Origin: Clostridioides difficile_D
GTDB lineage: Bacteria > Bacillota > Clostridia > Peptostreptococcales > Peptostreptococcaceae
DNA length: 64,000 nt
Assembly: GCA_945861085.1 (NCBI GenBank)
Contig: OX244046.1
Coordinates: 992,001-1,056,000 of the forward strand
Direction: 5' to 3'
Shown: positions 9,735 to 17,339 of the stretch, one piece after another
How the letters are laid out: every line of letters starts with the position of its first letter
How positions within the stretch are numbered: the first letter of the stretch is position 1
Position numbers and translations under genes: made by a program
The notes under the pieces: model-generated
Databases searched by the model: none
Seen by the model: the letters and a program-made list of their open reading frames with translations, nothing else
Told to the model about the DNA's origin: nothing

Positions 9735-10148
9735 ATGAAATTTGAAACACTAGGCAGACATATACTAGTAGAATACTATAATTGTGATGAAAATGTACTT
9801 AAAGACCCACGTCTTATAGAAAATTTTATGAATGATTCAGCACTAAATGCAAAAGCTACAATCGTTGATTCTGTATTCCACCATTTTAATCCTTGGGGGG
9901 TTTCAGGAGCTGTTATAATTGCTGAATCTCATTTGACAATACATACATGGCCTGAATATGGTTATGCAGCAGCGGATTTTTTCACTTGTGGTGATATAGA
10001 CCCATGGAAAAGTTTTGAATTATTAGAACAACTTTTAAAGTCAGAAAGAAGTGAGTCCACAGAAATTCCAAGAGGTTTAACTACAAAAATTAAAAAATAC
10101 TCAAAAAAAGATTTGGGTAAGATTACTCATAAACCAGAAGCAGTCTAA
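9735..10148 (+). CDS. speD: S-adenosylmethionine decarboxylase proenzyme
   Basis: This 137-aa proenzyme supplies the aminopropyl donor for spermidine. It has the self-cleavage site ESHLTIHTWPE, with Ser65 expected to become the pyruvoyl cofactor after cleavage between E64 and S65. The TCG block (FFTCGDIDPWKS) follows. Length and motif fit the Bacillus/Thermotoga class 1B enzymes, which are also called SpeH. A GGAGTTGGG ribosome site precedes it. It lies between speA and speE in the operon. Confidence 0.96.
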   Translation: MKFETLGRHILVEYYNCDENVLKDPRLIENFMNDSALNAKATIVDSVFHHFNPWGVSGAVIIAESHLTIHTWPEYGYAAADFFTCGDIDPWKSFELLEQLLKSERSESTEIPRGLTTKIKKYSKKDLGKITHKPEAV

Positions 10149-10177
10149 AATATACAAGAGAAAGTGAGGATTATTAT

Positions 10178-11026
10178 ATGGAACTTTGGTATACAGAAGA
10201 ATGGACAGAAAATGTAAGATTTTCTATAAAAGTAAACAAGCATCTATTTGAGGGTAAGTCCCAATTTCAGAGGATAGATGTATTCGATAGTGATGAATTT
10301 GGAAAGTTTTTAACGATAGATGGATTAATGATGGTAACGTATAAAGATGAGTTTATATATCATGAGATGATAACTCATGTTCCTATGGCTACAAATTTAG
10401 ACATCAAAAAAGCATTAGTCATAGGTGGAGGTGATGGTGGTACAGTAAGAGAATTAAGCCGTTATCCTCAAATAGAAAAGATTGATATGGTTGAAATAGA
10501 TAAAATGGTTGTAGATGTATCTAAAGAATATATGGATATCTGTTCATGTAAATTAAATGATGAAAGAGTAAGTTTATATTTTGAAGATGGTGTTAATTTT
10601 GTTAAGTGTGCTCAGGATAAATCTTATGATTTGATAATCGTAGATTCAACTGACCCAATAGGACCAGGAGAAGGTCTTTTTTCAACTGATTTTTATAGGG
10701 ATTGTTACAGAGTGCTGACTGATGATGGGATTTTGGTAAATCAAAGTGAAAGTCCTTATTTTGACTTCAATGCTAGAGAAATGAAAAGAGCTAATAAGAA
10801 GTTAAAAGAAATATTTCCAATATCTGAAGTATATCAAGCACATATACCAACATATCCATCTGGTCATTGGCTGTTTGGATTTGCTTCAAAAAAATTCAAT
10901 CCTATAAAAAATCAAGATAAAGATGGATGGGAGAAATTAAATTTAAAAACTAAATATTATAATAGCAATATACATTTAGGTTCATTTATGTTGCCACAAT
11001 ATGTAAAGGAGATGTTAGATGAATAA
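10178..11026 (+). CDS. speE: Spermidine synthase
   Basis: This 282-aa aminopropyltransferase makes spermidine from putrescine and decarboxylated SAM. It has the Rossmann motif VIGGGDGGTVREL and the catalytic Asp block DSTDPIGPGEGLFS, with QSESPYFD further on. Length is normal. An 8-bp overlap with the next gene indicates translational coupling with the agmatinase that supplies putrescine. Confidence 0.96.
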   Translation: MELWYTEEWTENVRFSIKVNKHLFEGKSQFQRIDVFDSDEFGKFLTIDGLMMVTYKDEFIYHEMITHVPMATNLDIKKALVIGGGDGGTVRELSRYPQIEKIDMVEIDKMVVDVSKEYMDICSCKLNDERVSLYFEDGVNFVKCAQDKSYDLIIVDSTDPIGPGEGLFSTDFYRDCYRVLTDDGILVNQSESPYFDFNAREMKRANKKLKEIFPISEVYQAHIPTYPSGHWLFGFASKKFNPIKNQDKDGWEKLNLKTKYYNSNIHLGSFMLPQYVKEMLDE

Positions 11027-11897
11027 TAATTTTTATCATATGAATACCTTTATGAGTATGGACAAAAATTATGAAGAATCTAATCTGATAGTATTTGGTG
11101 TTGGATTTGATGGAACAACTTCTAATAGACCTGGAGCTAGATTTGCAAGTAGTTATATGAGAAAAGAGTTTTATGGTCTTGAGACGTATAGCCCTTTTTT
11201 AGACTTGGATTTAGAAGATTATGATATATGTGATTATGGAGATTTAGAAATTAGTGTTGGAAACACAGAACAAGTATTAAAAGAAATCTATCAAGAAACA
11301 TATAAGATTGTTAGAGATTCAAAGGTTCCATTTATGATTGGAGGAGAGCATTTAGTTACATTACCAGCTTTTAAAGCGGTATATGAAAAGTATAATGATA
11401 TATATGTAATTCATTTTGATGCTCATACAGATTTAAGGGAAGAATATAATAATAGTAAAAATTCTCATGCAACAGTAATTAAAAGGATATGGGATATTAT
11501 AGGAGATAATAAAATATTTCAGTTTGGGATAAGGTCTGGTACAAAAGAAGAATTTAAATTTGCGACAGAGCAAAAACACACATATATGGAAATAGGAGGA
11601 ATAGATACATTCGAAAATATAGTTAATATGCTAAATGGAAAGAATATTTATTTGACTATAGATTTAGATGTATTGGATGCGTCTGTATTTCCAGGAACAG
11701 GTACACCAGAACCTGGTGGTATAAATTATAGAGAATTTCAAGAAATTTTTAAAATTATAAAAAATTCTAATATAAATATAGTTGGTTGTGATATTGTAGA
11801 GTTAAGCCCTGATTATGATACTACAGGTGTATCAACTGTAATAGCCTGTAAAATTTTAAGAGAGTTATGTTTAATAATATCTGATAAAATTAAATAG
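11019..11897 (+). CDS. speB: Agmatinase (ureohydrolase family)
   Basis: This 292-aa enzyme hydrolyses agmatine to putrescine and urea. All binuclear manganese motifs of the arginase/agmatinase fold are visible: GGEHLVTLP, HFDAHTDLR, SHATVIKRI and TIDLDVLDASVFPGTGTPEPGG (in parts). The start codon overlaps the end of speE and has AAAGGAG upstream. Agmatinase rather than arginase is inferred from the operon, because SpeA provides agmatine. Confidence 0.94.
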   Translation: MNNNFYHMNTFMSMDKNYEESNLIVFGVGFDGTTSNRPGARFASSYMRKEFYGLETYSPFLDLDLEDYDICDYGDLEISVGNTEQVLKEIYQETYKIVRDSKVPFMIGGEHLVTLPAFKAVYEKYNDIYVIHFDAHTDLREEYNNSKNSHATVIKRIWDIIGDNKIFQFGIRSGTKEEFKFATEQKHTYMEIGGIDTFENIVNMLNGKNIYLTIDLDVLDASVFPGTGTPEPGGINYREFQEIFKIIKNSNINIVGCDIVELSPDYDTTGVSTVIACKILRELCLIISDKIK

Positions 11898-11944
11898 AGA
11901 ATTTTATATTAATAGTATATATTATAATATAATAAGTTATTTTA

Positions 11945-11994
11945 AAAAAGTTGTTTTAAGTTTGATACTTTTTTAAAGTAACTTTTTATTTTTT
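11945..11994 (+). terminator. Terminator of the spe operon
   Basis: An imperfect stem pairs AAAAAGTTGTTTTAAG with the CTTTTTTAAAGTAACTTTTT arm and is followed by ATTTTTT. It lies about 50 bp after the agmatinase stop. Confidence 0.7.
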
Positions 11995-12022
11995 GTAATG
12001 GGCAATAAATAGAATGAACAAC

Positions 12023-12052
12023 AAAAAAGAGCCCTCGATAGCTCCTTTTTTA
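12023..12052 (-). terminator. Terminator of the cold-shock gene
   Basis: Read on the minus strand, GAGC and GCTC arms flank TATCGAGG-type loop bases and are followed by TTTTTTG. It lies 26 bp beyond the stop codon of the minus-strand gene and faces the spe terminator. Confidence 0.7.
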
Positions 12053-12077
12053 AAATATATATATTTAAATTAAATAA

Positions 12078-12278
12078 TTATATTCTATTTACGTTTTCAG
12101 CTTGAGGCCCTCTATTGCCTTGAGTTATATCAAAGCTAACCTTTTCGCCTTCTTCTAAAGTTTTGTATCCATCATTTTGTATAGCTGAGAAATGTACGAA
12201 AACATCATCTTCTCCCTCTACAGATATGAATCCAAATCCTTTTTCATTATTAAACCATTTTACTATTCCGTTTTTCAT
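12078..12278 (-). CDS. Cold-shock domain protein (CspA family)
   Basis: This 66-aa single OB-fold protein binds single-stranded nucleic acid and acts as an RNA chaperone. It has both RNA-binding motifs, RNP1 KGFGFI and RNP2 VFVHFSA, and the typical start MKNGIVKWFNNEKGFGFI. On the minus strand GCGGAGG precedes the ATG at good spacing. It is the only convincing minus-strand gene in the window. The divergent region upstream of it is long and AT-rich. Confidence 0.97.
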   Translation of the reverse strand: MKNGIVKWFNNEKGFGFISVEGEDDVFVHFSAIQNDGYKTLEEGEKVSFDITQGNRGPQAENVNRI

Positions 12279-12701
12279 TATAAGAAAACCTCCGCTTTAT
12301 TAAAAAATACAAACTAAAAAAATAAGTCTGTTCTATTAATATAGCACAAATTTTAAATAAAAGCAAATAAAATTTTTAAAAAAATTAATTAATTTTAGAA
12401 TTTAAGAAAAATTGTTAAATAATCTAGCGAGAAGTAGTGCAAAATTTGACAAAAATATGGACATAAACAATAAATTAAATATCAAAAAATGTAATAAAAA
12501 TGACTATAAATTAAAAGGAAAATTAAAATATATAATAAAAAATATTATATAAATGATTAAAAACTAAAAATAAAAATAGTGAAATTTCAGAAATATCAAT
12601 AATATTATATAATAAAATATAGAAACATTATATATATTCGATAAAATAAAATTTAAATATATAATATTTTATGTATATATTAATAAAAGGAAATATTATG
12701 T
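12279..12701. other. AT-rich divergent intergenic region
   Basis: This 420-bp stretch separates the minus-strand cold-shock gene from the first hydrogenase gene. It must hold the leader and promoter of the cold-shock gene (a TATATT-like -10 is seen on the minus strand near 12340) and the hydrogenase promoter at its right end. No other ORF or structured element is evident. Confidence 0.5.
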
Positions 12702-12707
12702 TATAAT
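12702..12707 (+). promoter_or_regulatory. -10 element of the first hydrogenase gene
   Basis: A consensus TATAAT lies 37 bp before the chosen start. A longer ORF would start with an ATG that overlaps this -10 box, so the shorter protein is favoured. The same TATGTTATAAT context recurs before the second hydrogenase gene. Confidence 0.6.
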
Positions 12708-12744
12708 GGTATCGTATAAAATCATTTACGGGGGTGGTATTAAA

Positions 12745-14235
12745 ATGTTTCAATTTGAAACACAAATACACAAATTAAGACATGATGTTTTAACTGCAAT
12801 AGCTAGGCTTGGAAAAGAAGATAACCTTACAAGAGAAGCAATGGATAATATTCAGTATGAAATAATAAAAGGTGAAAAACCTACATACAGATGTTGTGTT
12901 TATAAAGAAAGAGCCATAATATCTGAGAGAGTAAATGTAAGTATGGGATTAGAACCAGGTCAAGATAAGATAGATTTAGATATAATGGATATAGAAGAAG
13001 ATGAACAAATTATATATATTTTGGAAGCTGCATGTGATAGTTGTCCAATAAATGAATTTACAGTAACCGATATTTGTAGGGGATGTCTAGCACATAGATG
13101 TAAAGAAGCTTGTAAATTTGGTGCTATAACACATGTTGGAGGCATGGCTTATATAAATCATGAATTATGTAAGGCTTGTGGAATGTGTAAAAAAGCTTGT
13201 CAATATGATGCCATCTCTGAGGTTGTTAGACCATGTAAGAGTGTTTGCCCAACTAATGCCTTAGGGTTTGATAGAGAGAATATGAAAGCTATGATACATG
13301 AAGAGAAATGTTTAAACTGTGGAGCATGTATGTCAGCATGCCCATTTGGAGCAATATCTGATAAGAGTTTGATAGCTCCTGTAGCTAGAAAATTAGTTCA
13401 AAAAGAGAAAATGTACGCAGTAGTAGCTCCTGCTATAACAGGTCAAGTTGAAGCAAATGTTACGTATGGTCAAATAAAAAATGCTATAAAATCATTAGGC
13501 TTTGTTGATGTGTTAGAAGCAGCTTGTGGAGCAGATGCAGTTACAGTTCATGAAAGCTTAGAGTTTGCTGAAAGAATGGAAAAGGGAGAAGCTTTTATGA
13601 CAAATTCTTGTTGTCCAGGATTTGTTGGTTATATAGAAAAGACATTCCCAAATCATATAGGAAAAATATCTTCTACAGTGTCTCCTATGATAGCTAGTGG
13701 TAGATTTATAAAAAGTTATGAACCAGATGCTAAAGTTGTATTTATAGGACCATGTACAGCTAAAAAGAGTGAGGCAGCTAAGAAAGAATTAAAAGGAGCT
13801 GTTGATTATGTGCTTACTTTTGAAGAAATAATGGCATTATTTGAAGCATTTGATATAGATTTGGCTAAGTGTTCAAATGAAGATATAGATGATGCATCAA
13901 TTTTTGGAAGAGGTTTTGGAGCTGCTGGTGGTCTTACAAAAGCTATAGAGAATTATCTTGCTGAAAAAGGTATAGGTGTTAATTTTGAGCCTGTAAAGAT
14001 TTCTGGTTCAAGAGAAATCAAGAAAACTATGACTATGGCTAATTTAGGAAAGCTAGAAGGTAATTTTATAGAAGGGATGATGTGTGAAGGTGGATGTATA
14101 AATGGTTCTGGTAAATTTTTATCAGGTGCAAAAGTTAAAGCCACTTTTGATAGAAAAAATTCTCAATCAACTAAGAAGAGTGTTCTAGCAAATACAAAGA
14201 TAAAAGATTTCAGTAATATAAATTTAGAAAAATAA
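12745..14235 (+). CDS. [FeFe] hydrogenase-type protein, monomeric, probably group B (copy 1)
   Basis: This 496-aa protein has an N-terminal domain of about 90 residues. A ferredoxin-like region rich in CxxCxxC motifs follows (CKACGMCKKACQYDA, CLNCGACMSACPFGA), then an H-cluster domain with NSCCPGF, GPCTAKKSEA and EGMMCEGGCINGSG. These are the L1-L3 motifs that hold the diiron site, so it is predicted to make or consume hydrogen or sense it. The GPCTAKK form and the lack of a C-terminal small-subunit domain favour group B. The start was chosen because GGGGGTGG precedes it, it aligns with the second copy, and the longer start lies in the -10 box. It has its own promoter and terminator. Confidence 0.88.
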   Translation: MFQFETQIHKLRHDVLTAIARLGKEDNLTREAMDNIQYEIIKGEKPTYRCCVYKERAIISERVNVSMGLEPGQDKIDLDIMDIEEDEQIIYILEAACDSCPINEFTVTDICRGCLAHRCKEACKFGAITHVGGMAYINHELCKACGMCKKACQYDAISEVVRPCKSVCPTNALGFDRENMKAMIHEEKCLNCGACMSACPFGAISDKSLIAPVARKLVQKEKMYAVVAPAITGQVEANVTYGQIKNAIKSLGFVDVLEAACGADAVTVHESLEFAERMEKGEAFMTNSCCPGFVGYIEKTFPNHIGKISSTVSPMIASGRFIKSYEPDAKVVFIGPCTAKKSEAAKKELKGAVDYVLTFEEIMALFEAFDIDLAKCSNEDIDDASIFGRGFGAAGGLTKAIENYLAEKGIGVNFEPVKISGSREIKKTMTMANLGKLEGNFIEGMMCEGGCINGSGKFLSGAKVKATFDRKNSQSTKKSVLANTKIKDFSNINLEK

Positions 14236-14264
14236 AGATAATACAAAAAATACATATTGTTAAT

Positions 14265-14312
14265 AGAGTTGTTCTAAGTTGCAGTTTAACCTTTGGACAA
14301 CTCTATTTTTAT
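14265..14312 (+). terminator. Terminator after hydrogenase copy 1
   Basis: The stem AGAGTTGTTCTAAG / CTTTGGACAACTCT is followed by ATTTTTATTT. It separates the two paralogues transcriptionally. Confidence 0.85.
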
Positions 14313-14397
14313 TTATATATTTAATTATTGTGTAATTTAAAATAAAAGTTATATACACTTAAAATAAAAATTACATATATAATATTTTGTATATAAC

Positions 14398-14425
14398 TTA
14401 ACAAAGTATATGCCTATGTTATAAT
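14398..14425 (+). promoter_or_regulatory. Promoter of hydrogenase copy 2
   Basis: TTAACA (14398-14403), a 16-bp spacer and TATAAT (14420-14425) lie 85 bp before the start codon. The second gene therefore has a promoter of its own. Confidence 0.6.
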
Positions 14426-14509
14426 AATTTGTAGAAATAAATAAAAAATACAATATACATAGTGGTAGAAATATAGCAAAAAAGATGTGATTTATAGGGA
14501 GGATTACTT

Positions 14510-16012
14510 ATGTTTGAGTTTGAAACACAACTAAAAAGGTTGAAGCATGAAGTTTTAACAGCAGTAGCAAGGTTATCTATTGAGGAAAATTTAACAAAAG
14601 AAAATATAGAAAAAATTCCATATGAAATAATTAAAGGAGAAAAGGCAAGATATAGATGCTGTGTTTATAAGGAGAGAGAGGTGGTTCTGGAAAGAACCCA
14701 ACTTGCATTAAGTTTAACTCCAAATAGTAAATATGGAGATATAAATCCAGATTCAGTCAGTTTAGATACTGATGAGCAAATCATATATATAGTTGAAGCA
14801 GCTTGTGATAGATGTCCAATAAATGAATTTACAGTTACAGAGCTTTGTAGAGGCTGTTTAGCTCATAGGTGTAAAGAAGCTTGTAAATTTGGGGCAATTT
14901 CTTATGTAAATGGAAGGGCATATATAAATCATGATTTATGTAAAGCCTGTGGAATGTGCAAAAATTCATGTCAATATGATGCTATATCAGAAGTTGTAAG
15001 ACCTTGTAAGAGTGTCTGTCCAACAGGAGCCTTGGATTTTAATAGAAATACTATGAAAGCCATGATACATGAAGATAACTGTATAAATTGTGGAGCATGT
15101 ATGTCAGCATGCCCATTTGGAGCAATATCTGATAAGAGTTTAATAGCACCTGTTGCAAAAAAACTTGCAAAAAAGGAAAATATGTATGCAATAGTAGCTC
15201 CAGCTATAACAGGTCAAATTGATAGTAATATTACATATGGACAATTAAAAAATGCAATAAAATCATTGGGTTTTGTAGATATGATAGAAGCTTCTTGTGG
15301 AGCAGATGCAGTTACGGTTCATGAAAGTAATGAGTTTGTTGAAAGAATAAAATCTGGAGATAATTACATGACAAATTCATGTTGTCCTGGATTTTTTAAG
15401 TATATAGAAAAGATGTTCCCAGATGAAAAAGATAGAATATCATCTACAGTATCTCCTATGGTAGCAACAGGAAGATTAGTAAAAAAATTTGATTCTGATG
15501 CTAAAGTTGTATTTATAGGGCCTTGTACTGCTAAAAAGAGTGAGGCAACAGAGAAGTGTTTAAAAGATTCAGTAGATTATGTACTTACTTTTGAAGAACT
15601 AATGGCATTATTTGAAGCATTTAATATAGATTTATCAAAATGTTCAAATGAAGACATAAATGATGGGTCAATTTTTGGAAGAGGATTTGGAGCATCTGGT
15701 GGGCTTGCTAAATCAATACAGAATTATATTACTGAGAAGGGTATTAGTTTTGATTTTGAACCTATAAAAGTATCTGGTCCAAGACAAATTAAAAAGACAA
15801 TGACAATGGCTAAACTGGGAAGATTAGAAGGTAATTTTATAGAAGGAATGATGTGTGAAGAAGGTTGTATTAATGGAGCAGGGAAGTTTTTATCAGGTGT
15901 AAAAGCTAAAAATACTTTTGATAGAAAAAATGGACAATCGACTAAAAAGAGTGTTTTATCTAATGATAAGATTAAAGAATTTGAAGCTATAAATTTAGAA
16001 AGAGAATCTTAA
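14510..16012 (+). CDS. [FeFe] hydrogenase-type protein, monomeric, probably group B (copy 2)
   Basis: This 500-aa protein is a close paralogue of the preceding gene, with the same domain order and the same cluster motifs (CKACGMCKNSCQYDA, CINCGACMSACPFGA, NSCCPGF, GPCTAKKSEA, EGMMCEEGCINGAG). One visible difference is GMMCEGGC becoming GMMCEEGC beside the H-cluster ligand. Divergence is highest in the N-terminal domain and between residues 85 and 100. AGGGAGG precedes the ATG. Tandem duplication followed by divergence is the simplest history. Whether both are enzymes, or one is a sensor, cannot be told from sequence. Confidence 0.88.
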   Translation: MFEFETQLKRLKHEVLTAVARLSIEENLTKENIEKIPYEIIKGEKARYRCCVYKEREVVLERTQLALSLTPNSKYGDINPDSVSLDTDEQIIYIVEAACDRCPINEFTVTELCRGCLAHRCKEACKFGAISYVNGRAYINHDLCKACGMCKNSCQYDAISEVVRPCKSVCPTGALDFNRNTMKAMIHEDNCINCGACMSACPFGAISDKSLIAPVAKKLAKKENMYAIVAPAITGQIDSNITYGQLKNAIKSLGFVDMIEASCGADAVTVHESNEFVERIKSGDNYMTNSCCPGFFKYIEKMFPDEKDRISSTVSPMVATGRLVKKFDSDAKVVFIGPCTAKKSEATEKCLKDSVDYVLTFEELMALFEAFNIDLSKCSNEDINDGSIFGRGFGASGGLAKSIQNYITEKGISFDFEPIKVSGPRQIKKTMTMAKLGRLEGNFIEGMMCEEGCINGAGKFLSGVKAKNTFDRKNGQSTKKSVLSNDKIKEFEAINLERES

Positions 16013-16032
16013 TTTTTATAAAAAAACAGTAT

Positions 16033-16071
16033 AAAGAACAATACAGTTTATAAGTGTATTGTTCTTTTTTT
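16033..16071 (+). terminator. Terminator after hydrogenase copy 2
   Basis: A perfect 13-bp stem AAAGAACAATACA / TGTATTGTTCTTT with a 9-nt loop is followed by a T-run. Confidence 0.9.
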
Positions 16072-16075
16072 ATGA

Positions 16076-16231
16076 TGCCACAAATATGCTGTTATTACCT
16101 GTTCAGAGAAAAAAGTTCCAGATGAAAAGGTTTTGAAAATATTACGACATTTGAATGTAAAAATCTTTTTAACTTCTGATGGAGATGTAGTTATCAATAG
16201 TGATGGTAATAAGTTGAGCTTAAAACAATAG
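16076..16231 (+). pseudogene. C-terminal remnant of a ComEC-like metallo-beta-lactamase protein
   Basis: An open frame without a start codon runs from 16076 to a TAG at 16229-16231. It reads CHKYAVITCSEKKVPDEKVL, then a segment ending LTSDGDVVINSDGNKLSLKQ. The pattern of a conserved VLKIL helix, then a KIFLTSDGDVVI strand pair ending just before the stop, resembles the C-terminus of ComEC/Rec2-type secreted metallo-beta-lactamases. The rest of the gene is missing, cut off at the hydrogenase terminator. Family assignment is from memory of the C-terminal pattern and is tentative. Confidence 0.5.
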
Positions 16232-16351
16232 TTTTTTTGAAAAAAATATCTAAAAAAATTTTAAAAAATCATTAGCAAATATTACCCCTTCAACATAGTA
16301 TATTTTAGGAGTTGAAACTCCACATACAAAATGACTAGGAGGTAACATATT

Positions 16352-16507
16352 ATGTTGGATAGATTTTTTGGTGAAGGCTTCTTCTTATTCTTAGCATTCC
16401 AAGATTGTTGGGCTGAAATGGACTTATGTGCATGGATACCTTTCTTAATATTATTATTAATCCTTTGTGAATGTGGTGACGGTTTTGACGGAGGATGTGG
16501 ATGCTAA
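16352..16507 (+). CDS. Small Cys-rich membrane peptide, hypothetical (51 aa)
   Basis: AGGAGGT is well spaced before the ATG, which strongly supports translation. The product begins MLDRFFGEGFFLFLAFQDCW, has one hydrophobic segment (about WIPFLILLLILC) and ends in a Gly/Cys tail, CECGDGFDGGCGC. Six cysteines in 51 residues is unusual. A strong terminator follows at 16585. I do not recognise a family. Single-pass peptides with Cys-rich ends occur among spore-associated small proteins of clostridia, and a CATAGTATA box resembling a sporulation -10 lies at 16294-16302, but no matching -35 was found. Confidence 0.7.
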   Translation: MLDRFFGEGFFLFLAFQDCWAEMDLCAWIPFLILLLILCECGDGFDGGCGC

Positions 16508-16584
16508 AAAAATCAATTTAGATGATTTAACGAAGATTATGATGGGTATAATTAAAATACCAAACCAATCACAATCTAGTGTTT

Positions 16585-16623
16585 GAAGGTAGTCGGAAAT
16601 CCCCCGCTGCCTTCTTTTTTTAT
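16585..16623 (+). terminator. Strong terminator after the Cys-rich peptide
   Basis: The stem GAAGGTAG(T)CGG pairs with CCG CTGCCTTC and is followed by seven or more T. It lies 78 bp after the small gene; the intervening transcript has no ORF. Confidence 0.9.
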
Positions 16624-16729
16624 TGTTCAAAATTTATTTTTGGATTATTTCATTTACATACAATAATTTTTTCTATAAAGTCTGATATAATTAAAAAGAA
16701 AATAAATTTTATTTATAGGAGATGTAAAA

Positions 16730-17080
16730 ATGGCTATAGTGGATAAGATTTTCAATGAGATAAAACTTATGGTCGCAAGACTTTTATTGGGGAAAAAATA
16801 CAGTGAATATGAAGAAAAAGACTTAGTATACAATACAGAAGAAGAAGTTATACTTATAACTTTAAAACGATTAGTTTTTCAGGGGAATGTGAACGAGGCA
16901 GAAGAAATTTTATTCGATAAGGCTAACACTGTAAATAGTGAAAATATGCAGTATATAGCAATAGAATTTTATACTATGCTTATGGAAAAAACTGATGAAG
17001 AATTAGAGGCTATGAATTTTTCTAAACAAGAAGTTTATCAAGGGATAGAAGATATTAGGAAGGTATTAAACTTAGAATAA
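16730..17080 (+). CDS. Small helical cytoplasmic protein, DUF6483-like
   Basis: This 116-aa protein has a clear ribosome site (TAGGAGATG) before the ATG. It is predicted all-helical, with a phrase LLLGKKYSEYE near residue 22 and a repeat-like helix pair in the second half (GNVNEAEEILFDKANTV) that recalls TPR geometry. The general pattern matches the uncharacterised Firmicute family DUF6483, recalled from memory. It is a single-gene unit with a terminator. No function is proposed. Confidence 0.65.
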   Translation: MAIVDKIFNEIKLMVARLLLGKKYSEYEEKDLVYNTEEEVILITLKRLVFQGNVNEAEEILFDKANTVNSENMQYIAIEFYTMLMEKTDEELEAMNFSKQEVYQGIEDIRKVLNLE

Positions 17081-17121
17081 AAGATATATGAGAATATTGA
17101 AATAAATTAATGCTAAGGTGA

Positions 17122-17160
17122 GAATATTATATTTATATATATAAATATAATATTCTTATT
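17122..17160 (+). terminator. Terminator after the DUF6483-like gene
   Basis: A perfect 16-bp AT-only inverted repeat, GAATATTATATTTATA and its complement, surrounds a short loop and is followed by TTATTTTATT. Pairing is long but has little GC. Confidence 0.6.
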
Positions 17161-17202
17161 TTATTAGTTATATAAGTATATCTTATTTACCATAAAACTA
17201 TC

Positions 17203-17231
17203 TTGAAAAAAATTAATCTTAATTGTATAAT
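17203..17231 (+). promoter_or_regulatory. Promoter of the DUF1846 gene
   Basis: TTGAAA (17203-17208), a 17-bp spacer and TATAAT (17226-17231) lie 110 bp before the start codon. Confidence 0.6.
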
Positions 17232-17339
17232 ATTACTTTGAGTGAAAAAGTATTAACATTTTTTATAAGATGTTTTACTAAAAAAATATATATAAATATA
17301 CTGTTATCAATAAGAAATTTAATTTAGTGAGGTGTTAAT

